From Dyella_B sp035277725 (GTDB taxonomy: Bacteria; Pseudomonadota; Gammaproteobacteria; Xanthomonadales; Rhodanobacteraceae), in NCBI RefSeq assembly GCF_035277725.1, contig NZ_DATEJY010000065.1:1-64000 (forward strand): a stretch of DNA of 64,000 nucleotides, given 5' to 3'. Made by a program: the position numbers and the translations under genes. Under the pieces are notes generated by a model, which was not told the origin of the DNA, made no database searches, and saw only the letters and a list, made by a program, of their open reading frames with translations. Below, piece by piece: positions 57,500 through 64,000 of this stretch (position 1 is the first letter of the stretch; every line of letters begins with the position of its first letter).

Positions 57500-60052
57500 A
57501 TGCATCCGTTGTCCACCTTTCGCAGGAACACGCTGACGGTCGCCATCGCACTGATGTGCACGGCGTCGTTCCAGGCCACGGCCGGCACCACCGATACAAG
57601 CGCACCGCAAGCCACCTCCTCCACGCCATCGAACGCGCAAACCGGCAGCAGCGACGCGTCCAGCCAAGCCAAAGACAAAAAGCAGAACTCGGTGAACCTG
57701 CAGCAGGTCGTCGTCACCGGCTCGCCGCTGCCGTCCACGGAAATGAACTCCAGCATTTCGGTAAGCACGGTCGATGGCGGGCAGATCCAGAGCAGCGGCG
57801 TGCAGAATGCGGCCGATCTGCTGCGCACGATTCCTGGCATCCGCTCCGAGTCATCCGGCGGCGCCGGCAATGCGAACATCTCCGTGCGCGGCCTGCCGGT
57901 GGCTTCCGGCGGCAGCAAATTCGTGCAGTTCCAGGTCGACGGCATGCCGGTGCTGGAATTTGGCGATACCGCTTTCGCCACGCCCGATACGTTCCTGCGC
58001 ACCGACTACAACATCGATCACGTCGAAGCCGTGCGCGGCGGCTCGTCGTCGATCTTCGCCAGCAATGCGCCGGGCGCCATCATCAACTTCATCACCAAGG
58101 ACGGCAGCACGCAGGGAGGCGATATCGGCCTTACCGTCGGATTGGGCAAGTATGACGATCAACGCCTCGATTTCGACTACGGCGGCCCGCTTTCGACCTC
58201 CACCCGCTATCACTTCGGCGGTTTCGTCCAGCATGGCAACGGCCAGAAAAATACGGATTACACGTCGTCGTCCGGCGGCCAGCTGATGGGCAACATCACC
58301 CACGATATCGATGGCGGCTTTCTGCGCCTGAATCTGCAATTCACGGATACCTACGATCCGGTCTACCTGCCTGTACCGGTGATGATCACCGGCAACAACA
58401 GCGACCCTCACGTCAGCTCCATCCCTGGCTTCAACGTGCAGAGCGGCGTGCTGCAATCGCCCTACTTCACCAACGATACCGCGCTCAATGCGCAGGGGCA
58501 GACGATTCACACCAATATTCGCGATGGCTACCACACGCGCGTGAATGCGATCGGAGGCGAAGGCAAGTTTTCACTGGGCGATGACTGGACGCTGCACGAG
58601 CAATTTCGCCTGGCCGAGAACTATGGCGCCTTCACTGGTCCGTATCCGACCAATGTAGAAAGCGCGCAAACGCTTGCCGACAGCATCGGCGGCGCCGGCT
58701 CCTACCTTACCTATGCTACCGGCCCGAACGCGGGCAAACGCGTCACCAGTCCCGCGACGTTGGGCGGCAACGGGCTCGCATCAGAAACGGCACTGTTCAA
58801 CGTGTCGCTGCCGAACATGGACAACTTCACCAACAACATCAGCCTGTCGCGCACCTTCGATACGGATGTCGGCAAGGGCACACTGCAGTTCGGCTATTAC
58901 CACTCGCAGCAGAACGTGGTGCAGGACTGGCACTGGAACATGTACCTGCAGACCGTGCAAAGCCAGGATTCGGCGCTGCTGAACGTGTATAGCGCCAGCG
59001 GCAAGCTGATGACCGAGAACGGCTTGGTGGCCTACGGCACGCCGGGTTTTTGCGGCTCCTGCAACCGCTATTACGACGCCAAGTACATGATGGATGCGCC
59101 GTTCGTTTCCATGACCTGGGAAACCGGTCCCTGGCGCTTCGACGGCGGCGTGCGCTTCGATCGCATCAACGGCAGCGGTTACTACGTGGGCGCCACGCAG
59201 ACCGCGGCGGTGGACGTGAATCGCGACGGCGTCCTTTCCGTACCCGAGCAAAGCGTACCGGTTTACGGCGGCGCCACTTCACCGATCAACTACAGCAAAT
59301 CGCACCTGGAGTACTCGTTCGGCGCCAACTACACCATCGATTCGAACCTCGCCCTGTTCCTGCGCGCCAGTAGCGGTGCGCGCTTCAATTCCGATCGCCT
59401 GCTGTTCGGCGGCGGCATTCTCGCCGACGGCAGCGTGCCGCAAGGCATCGGCGTCAACGTGGTCAAGCAATACGAAGGAGGCGTCAAGTGGAACACGGCG
59501 CACACCAGCCTGTTCGTCACCGGCTTCATGGCCAACACGCAGGAACAGAACGAGGATGTGACCTCCACGATCGAACCGTTCATCAGCCGCCACTACCACG
59601 CACGCGGCGTCGAATTCGAAGGCTCGGTCAACTACGGTCACTTCTCGCTGGCCGGTGGCATGACCTATACGCATTCGCGCATCGTCTCCGATGCCATCAC
59701 GCCCGCCGACGTCGGCAACGTGCCGCAACGCCAGGCGAACTGGGTGTATCAGTTCAGCCCGAGCTATAGCTGGCGCGCTTTCAACTTCGGCGCCACGCTG
59801 ATTGGCACCACCAAGTCCTACGCTTCCGATCCGAATGGCCTGGTGATGCCGGGTTATACGCAGGTAAACACGTATGTGAGCTACGACATCAACGATCGGA
59901 TGACGGCCTCGCTCAGCGTCAACAATCTGTTCAACGCCATTGGCCTCACGGAGGTTGATTCCAGCCCCGAGACTGTAACGAGCAATGGCATCAACACCGC
60001 GCGTTCCATTCTCGGCCGCACCATCTATCTCAACTGGCAGTATCACCTGTGA
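57500..60052 (+). CDS. suxA: TonB-dependent outer-membrane receptor for sucrose
   Basis: An 850-residue TonB-dependent transporter. After a signal peptide (MHPLSTFRRNTLTVAIALM to about residue 28) comes a Ser/Thr/Gln-rich spacer, a TonB-box-like NLQQVVVTGSP, a plug domain (about 70-200, with SGVQNAADLLRTIPGIRSE and NISVRGLPVAS) and a beta-barrel ending NWQYHL, an aromatic terminus for outer-membrane assembly. ATG 57500 has GGGGAG before it. By its neighbours it imports sucrose; the Xanthomonas SuxA is its model. The stop overlaps the suxB start (GTGA). Confidence 0.9.
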   Translation: MHPLSTFRRNTLTVAIALMCTASFQATAGTTDTSAPQATSSTPSNAQTGSSDASSQAKDKKQNSVNLQQVVVTGSPLPSTEMNSSISVSTVDGGQIQSSGVQNAADLLRTIPGIRSESSGGAGNANISVRGLPVASGGSKFVQFQVDGMPVLEFGDTAFATPDTFLRTDYNIDHVEAVRGGSSSIFASNAPGAIINFITKDGSTQGGDIGLTVGLGKYDDQRLDFDYGGPLSTSTRYHFGGFVQHGNGQKNTDYTSSSGGQLMGNITHDIDGGFLRLNLQFTDTYDPVYLPVPVMITGNNSDPHVSSIPGFNVQSGVLQSPYFTNDTALNAQGQTIHTNIRDGYHTRVNAIGGEGKFSLGDDWTLHEQFRLAENYGAFTGPYPTNVESAQTLADSIGGAGSYLTYATGPNAGKRVTSPATLGGNGLASETALFNVSLPNMDNFTNNISLSRTFDTDVGKGTLQFGYYHSQQNVVQDWHWNMYLQTVQSQDSALLNVYSASGKLMTENGLVAYGTPGFCGSCNRYYDAKYMMDAPFVSMTWETGPWRFDGGVRFDRINGSGYYVGATQTAAVDVNRDGVLSVPEQSVPVYGGATSPINYSKSHLEYSFGANYTIDSNLALFLRASSGARFNSDRLLFGGGILADGSVPQGIGVNVVKQYEGGVKWNTAHTSLFVTGFMANTQEQNEDVTSTIEPFISRHYHARGVEFEGSVNYGHFSLAGGMTYTHSRIVSDAITPADVGNVPQRQANWVYQFSPSYSWRAFNFGATLIGTTKSYASDPNGLVMPGYTQVNTYVSYDINDRMTASLSVNNLFNAIGLTEVDSSPETVTSNGINTARSILGRTIYLNWQYHL

Positions 60053-61962
60053 GCAAACCGGACGTAGCCGCCCTTTCGATGGACCCCGCTTTGCTGGCAC
60101 GTGCGCGCCAAAGCTTTCTTGCCGAAGTCGGTACGGAAGCGCAAGCCGAGCTTGCAACGCGCTTTGATCGCCATGCGCCCCGGCTATTGCATTGGCTGAG
60201 CAAGCTATACGGCAGACAGCCGATGTTCGAACGATGGCTGCTATCGCTATGCACCACGCTGGGCACGCTTGCGCGTGCCCGGCCGCCGGTGCTGTGCGAA
60301 CTTGATCGTGAACGCGAACGCGATCCCGACTGGTTCATCCATGAAAAGCGCGTGGGTTATTGCGCCTACGTGGATCGCTTCGGCGGCGATCTCAACGGCG
60401 TGGCCGAACGTGTGGACTATCTGGAAAACCTGGGTGTCGGCTATCTGCACTTGTTGCCATTTCTGCAAGCGCGCACGGGGGACAGCGACGGCGGATTTGC
60501 CGTAGCCAGCTTTGAAGCCATAGAGCCCGCGCTCGGCAACATGAGCGATCTGGAACAACTGGCAACGCGCCTGCGCAAAGCGCGCATCAGCCTGTGCGCC
60601 GATCTGGTGCTCAACCACGTGGCCGATGAGCACCCATGGGCCGTGGCCGCCATGCAAGGGGATCAACACTATCGCTCGTATTTCCATCTGTTTTCCGATC
60701 GGCGTGTACCCAATCGCTACGAACAGACCGTCGCGCAAATTTTCCCGCAGACCGCGCCTGGCAATTTCACCTATAACGATGCACTGCGTAGCTGGGTATG
60801 GACCACGTTCTATCCCTATCAGTGGGATCTCAATTACGCGTATCCACCGGTCTTCGCCTCGATTGCCTTCGCCTTGTTGAAGCTGGCCAACCGCGGCGTG
60901 GAAATCTTCCGCCTCGATTCGGCACCGTTTCTGTGGAAACGCCTGGGCACGCCGTGCACGAACCTGCCTGAAGTGCATCACATCCTATCGGCGCTGCGCG
61001 CCATCGTCGGCATGGTTGCGCCGGGCGTGTTGCTGAAGGCGGAAGCCATCGTGGCATCGACGGACCTGCTGCCCTACCTGGGCGTGGGCGAAACGCTCGG
61101 CAGCGAATGCCATCTGGCTTATCACAGCGGCCTGATGGCGGCGAGCTGGACCGCATTAGGCGAAGGACGCACGACACTGCTGCGGCAACTGCTGGACAGC
61201 ACGCCTACCCTGCCCGCGCACACAGGCTGGATGACGTACGTGCGTTGCCACGACGACATCGTGTGGGGCGTGCTGCGTTCCGACGTTGAAGCCGCCGGCG
61301 ATGATTTCACGCAACGCATCGGCAACGCTGCAGCGTTTCTGGAAGGACGCCGGCCCGGCAGTTTCGGTCATGGCGTTGCCTTTCAATCCACCGATGGCAA
61401 CGCGGTACACGGCACCAACGGCATGGCCGCCACGCTCGTCGGCCTGGATTCGGCCGATAACGCGGATGCGTTGCGGCGCTTTGCCTTGATGTACGGACTG
61501 GCTTTCGCCGTGGGCACGGTGCCATTGCTGTACATGGGTGATGAACTGGCGCAACCGAGCAATGACGCGCATGACGATGCTGGCTTGATGGCGCTCGACG
61601 GCCGCTGGGCGCAGCGCCCTCGGCTGGATCTGGCGCGCCTGCAGCAACGGTTCGATGGAAACACGATCGCCGGCAAAGCTTATGCGGCCATCAAGGCGTT
61701 GATTGCGGCCCGCAACGATGCATCGTTTGATCCATGCGCAACCGTTGAAACGCTGGACTGCCATAACGAAGCGCTGCTGGCCATTCGGCGCGGCGAACGC
61801 TTCACGGTGGTATTCAACTTCAGCGACAAACCGCAACCGGTCGACTGGACTGGGCTGCACGCCGGCGACGGCTGGACAACCCTGCTGCAAACCGCCGACG
61901 ATGCCGCTATCGACGCAGGCATCTTGCCGGCATGGGCAATGGTATGGCGCAAGAAACCATGA
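60049..61962 (+). CDS. suxB: Amylosucrase
   Basis: A 637-residue GH13 enzyme that splits sucrose into fructose and glucosyl units, which it adds to alpha-glucan. Catalytic residues: nucleophile Asp in EIFRLDSAPFLWKRLGT, acid/base Glu in LLKAEAIVASTDLLPYLG, and transition-state Asp in YVRCHDDIVWGVL. The helical N-terminal domain typical of amylosucrase (about 1-90) is present. There is no signal peptide, so it acts in the cytoplasm on sucrose brought by SuxA and SuxC. It uses a GTG start overlapping the suxA stop, and its TGA overlaps the suxC ATG. Confidence 0.92.
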   Translation: MSKPDVAALSMDPALLARARQSFLAEVGTEAQAELATRFDRHAPRLLHWLSKLYGRQPMFERWLLSLCTTLGTLARARPPVLCELDRERERDPDWFIHEKRVGYCAYVDRFGGDLNGVAERVDYLENLGVGYLHLLPFLQARTGDSDGGFAVASFEAIEPALGNMSDLEQLATRLRKARISLCADLVLNHVADEHPWAVAAMQGDQHYRSYFHLFSDRRVPNRYEQTVAQIFPQTAPGNFTYNDALRSWVWTTFYPYQWDLNYAYPPVFASIAFALLKLANRGVEIFRLDSAPFLWKRLGTPCTNLPEVHHILSALRAIVGMVAPGVLLKAEAIVASTDLLPYLGVGETLGSECHLAYHSGLMAASWTALGEGRTTLLRQLLDSTPTLPAHTGWMTYVRCHDDIVWGVLRSDVEAAGDDFTQRIGNAAAFLEGRRPGSFGHGVAFQSTDGNAVHGTNGMAATLVGLDSADNADALRRFALMYGLAFAVGTVPLLYMGDELAQPSNDAHDDAGLMALDGRWAQRPRLDLARLQQRFDGNTIAGKAYAAIKALIAARNDASFDPCATVETLDCHNEALLAIRRGERFTVVFNFSDKPQPVDWTGLHAGDGWTTLLQTADDAAIDAGILPAWAMVWRKKP

Positions 61963-63302
61963 CAGGCATGCATGCTGCGATCCAGGGTGAAGCACCCGCC
62001 ACGCGCAAGCCACGGCTGACGTTCTGGCAGATCCTCAACATGAACGTCGGTTTCTTCGGCATCCAGTTCAGCTTTGGCCTGCAGCAAAGCAACATGAGCC
62101 CCATCTACAAATACCTGGGTGCGCATGACGCCAGCCTGCCGTATTTGTGGCTGGCCGGACCGATCACCGGCTTGATCGTGCAACCGCTGATCGGCGCGAT
62201 GAGCGATCGCACGGTGAGCCGCCTCGGCCGTCGCACACCGTACTTTTTGATCGGCGCGCTGATCTGCAGCGTGTGTTTGTTTGCCATGCCGTTGAGCCCG
62301 GCTCTGTGGATTGCAGCAGGATTGCTGTGGATGCTGGACGCGGCCAACAACATCACGATGGAACCGTATCGCGCGTTCGTCGGCGATCGTCTGGATACCT
62401 CGCAACACGCCGTCGGTTATCTCGCGCAAAGCGCTTTTACCGGTTTGTCGCAGACACTGGCCTATCTCACGCCCTCCATCCTGGTGGGCCTGGGGATGCA
62501 GGCCGGTGCGGTCAACCGTCATGGCATTCCGAATGTGGTGCTGATCGCCTTCATCATCGGCGCGGCGTGCTCGATCACCAGCGTGGCCTGGTCAGCGTGG
62601 ACCACGCCGGAACTACCGCTGTCGGAGCAGGAAAAAGAACGCATGCGCCACGCGCCCCACAGCCTGGGCGCCACGCTAGGTGAAGTCGTCGATGCCGTTC
62701 GCAACATGCCGGCGACCATGCGGCAGCTTGCGGTGATGATGCTGTTCCAGTGGTATGCGATGTTCTGCTACTGGGAATACATCACGCTCTCCATGGCCCG
62801 CTCGCTCTACGGCACCACCGATTCCACCACGCCTGCCTTCGCGCAAGCGTTGTTGATCAGCGGAAAGATGGGCGGCTTCTACAACTTCATCGCCATGCTG
62901 GCCGCCTTTGCAATGATGCCGCTGGCGCGGCGCATGGGCGCCAAGCCTATTCACGCCGTGTGCTTGCTGTGCGGCGGTGCCGGCATGCTCCTGCTGCCGG
63001 GCATCCATGCGCGTGCGATGTTGTTCGCGCCCATGATCGGCATCGGCCTCGCCTGGGCGAGCATGATGGGCAACCCTTACGCGATGCTCGCGAGCAGCAT
63101 TCCGCCGGAACGTGCGGGTGTGTATATGGGTTTGTTCAATGTGTTCATCGTGCTGCCGATGCTGTTGCAGATTCTTACTGTGCCGTTGATGTATGAGAGC
63201 GTTCTGGCAAGCAATCCGGAGAATGTAATACGGCTGGCGGGTGGCATGTTGTTGATGGCAGCGGTGCTTACACTGAGAGTGAAAGTGCGAACGCCCGCGT
63301 AG
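61959..63302 (+). CDS. suxC: MFS/GPH-type sugar permease, SuxC-like
   Basis: A 447-residue inner-membrane sugar transporter, related to plant-type sucrose/H+ symporters and the GPH group. The loop after TM2 has LIGAMSDRTVSRLGRRTPYF, which is the R-x-G-R-R signature, and later WMLDAANNITMEPYRAFVGD. It imports sucrose by proton symport in the model locus. Start 61959 overlaps the suxB stop (ATGA); an earlier in-frame ATG at 61932 lies inside suxB. The TAG stop lies in the first bases of a family A repeat. Confidence 0.88.
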   Translation: MTGMHAAIQGEAPATRKPRLTFWQILNMNVGFFGIQFSFGLQQSNMSPIYKYLGAHDASLPYLWLAGPITGLIVQPLIGAMSDRTVSRLGRRTPYFLIGALICSVCLFAMPLSPALWIAAGLLWMLDAANNITMEPYRAFVGDRLDTSQHAVGYLAQSAFTGLSQTLAYLTPSILVGLGMQAGAVNRHGIPNVVLIAFIIGAACSITSVAWSAWTTPELPLSEQEKERMRHAPHSLGATLGEVVDAVRNMPATMRQLAVMMLFQWYAMFCYWEYITLSMARSLYGTTDSTTPAFAQALLISGKMGGFYNFIAMLAAFAMMPLARRMGAKPIHAVCLLCGGAGMLLLPGIHARAMLFAPMIGIGLAWASMMGNPYAMLASSIPPERAGVYMGLFNVFIVLPMLLQILTVPLMYESVLASNPENVIRLAGGMLLMAAVLTLRVKVRTPA

Positions 63303-63363
63303 GCTGGGATGACAATCCCAGCACCATCATGCATGGCGGTGCTGGGATTTCATCCCAGCCTGC
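63299..63363. repeat. Family A hairpin pair, includes suxC stop
   Basis: GTAGGCTGGGATGACAATCC and TCATCCCAGCCTGC bound the copy. The left TAG (63300-63302) is the suxC stop. Confidence 0.88.
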
Positions 63364-63378
63364 GAACCTCGTCGCAGA

Positions 63379-63414
63379 GCTCCCTCCCCTGCCTGCAGGG
63401 GAGGGAGCAGTTTT
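63379..63414 (+). terminator. sux operon terminator
   Basis: GCTCCCTCCCCTG and CAGGGGAGGGAGC are perfect 13-bp arms around a 4-base loop, followed by AGTTTTC. It also stands at the end of the convergent SulP gene. Confidence 0.8.
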
Positions 63415-63428
63415 CGGCATAACCTTGA

Positions 63429-64000
63429 TCACGCCGCCTGACGCAATCCTTCCACCCGGCTGTGCAGCAACTTCCAATCCACCACCAGCTCGCAACCACG
63501 CGCCTTGGCATTGCGCCCCCACTCGGTCAGCACTTCCAAGCACGCCTGATCGACGTGATGCAGGCGATCCAGCTCCAGCAGCACGCGTGTATTCGGCGGC
63601 ACCTGCTCCAGCATGCGCGTCAACGCCGGCACCTTGAAGAAGGTGGCCGAGCCGTCGAGTTCCAGCTTCAGCATGCCCGGCTCTTCGTGATCGGCAAGTT
63701 CTACCTGCAGACGCGACGATTGCAGCGCAAGCTTCAATACCGATAAAGCAAAGCCCACCAGCACACCGGTCAAGAGATCGGTCACGACGATGGCGAGCGT
63801 GGTACCTGCATACACCACAAAGTTGCCGCGTCCATATTCGGCCAGCAGCTTCATCTGCTTGATGTTGATCATCTTGATGCCGGTAAACACCAGAATGCCG
63901 GCCAGGCATGCCACCGGCGTCATGCGGATCAGCCACGGCAGCAGCATGGCGAACACCAGCAGCCAACCACCATGCATGATCGTCGCCATGCGCGTGGCGG
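63429..64000 (-). CDS. SulP-family anion transporter, C-terminal part
   Basis: The last 190 residues of a SulP transporter; its N-terminal part lies beyond the window edge. The visible part has the last TMs (WLIRMTPVACLAGILVFTG, VVTDLLTGVLVGFALSVLK) and a cytoplasmic STAS domain (about the last 110 residues, with LELDRLHHVDQACLEVLTEWG). SulP proteins move sulfate, bicarbonate or dicarboxylates; the missing half is needed to choose. The STAS domain lacks the usual phosphorylated Ser-Ser pair (HHVDQ), as in many transporters. Confidence 0.85.
   Translation of the reverse strand, partial: ATRMATIMHGGWLLVFAMLLPWLIRMTPVACLAGILVFTGIKMINIKQMKLLAEYGRGNFVVYAGTTLAIVVTDLLTGVLVGFALSVLKLALQSSRLQVELADHEEPGMLKLELDGSATFFKVPALTRMLEQVPPNTRVLLELDRLHHVDQACLEVLTEWGRNAKARGCELVVDWKLLHSRVEGLRQAA

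Noticed and set aside
1..64000. CRISPR array
   Set aside because: The many repeats are scattered hairpins between genes. No evenly spaced direct repeats with unique spacers and no cas genes were seen.

Overview
The window looks like ordinary chromosome from a GC-rich gammaproteobacterium of the order Xanthomonadales (Lysobacterales), most probably family Rhodanobacteraceae (Dyella, Luteibacter, Rhodanobacter or relatives). The grounds are a sux-type sucrose locus (LacI regulator, TonB receptor, amylosucrase, MFS permease), the fimV-truA-trpF and trpBA-accD blocks, an rnfB-nth pair without the other rnf genes, a small ribosomal protein THX, and many short hairpin repeats between genes. This placement is inference from gene content. 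No rRNA, tRNA, CRISPR array, prophage or complete insertion sequence was found.

Layout. 0-6 kb: two LysR regulators, an MFS exporter, an alpha/beta hydrolase, an aldo/keto reductase and a 54-residue lipoprotein. 6.2-9 kb: a membrane SpoIIE-type phosphatase fused to a HATPase domain, overlapping a STAS antagonist gene (a partner-switching module). 9.3-15.1 kb: hutF and hutI of histidine breakdown, flanking a GNAT-nitrilase fusion and a ClC channel. 15.1-16.4 kb: a YefM/YoeB module, a VapC remnant and THX. 16.4-19.1 kb: a zinc block (CDF exporter, MerC-like protein, Zur) beside a 292-bp MITE-like element. 19.2-23.1 kb: gltX, a DUF4399 protein, a glycosyltransferase and a PAP2 phosphatase. 23.1-23.4 kb: a gene-free stretch with two copies of a DnaA-box-like module. 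23.5-31.7 kb: accD, trpA, trpB, divergent trpI, trpF, truA, fimV and a small coiled-coil protein. 31.7-37.8 kb: asd, a 2-hydroxyacid dehydrogenase, aroC, prmB, psd and an unknown protein. 38-43.3 kb: an MltD-like transglycosylase, a 48-codon leader ORF overlapping greB, DUF3025, rimO and a HigBA-type module. 43.4-49.8 kb: a glycosyltransferase, dienelactone hydrolase, HIT protein, lipoprotein, dcd, FMN reductase, apbC/mrp, DUF2147 and a YdjM-like protein. 49.8-56 kb: a DeoR-HAD-MFS operon, metG, rnfB and nth. 56.1-63.3 kb: the sux locus. 63.4-64 kb: the C-terminal part of a SulP transporter cut by the window edge.

Two things run through the whole window. First, about 25 copies of two hairpin repeat families sit mostly at gene 3' ends; the paired bases covary between copies, and in seven genes the stop codon lies inside the repeat. 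Second, short gene overlaps (ATGA, GTGA, TGATG) tie many pairs into translationally coupled units, including the phosphatase with its STAS gene, clc with hutI, trpB with trpA, truA with trpF, suxA with suxB and suxC, apbC with the FMN reductase, and the HAD-MFS-DeoR set.

I see no large undescribed defence or biosynthetic system. The less ordinary items are the MITE-like element next to zur, a Zur-box-like palindrome ahead of merC-CDF, the DnaA-box modules, the repeat-encoded stop codons, the greB leader ORF and the altered ATP-lid Asp in the partner-switching kinase domain.
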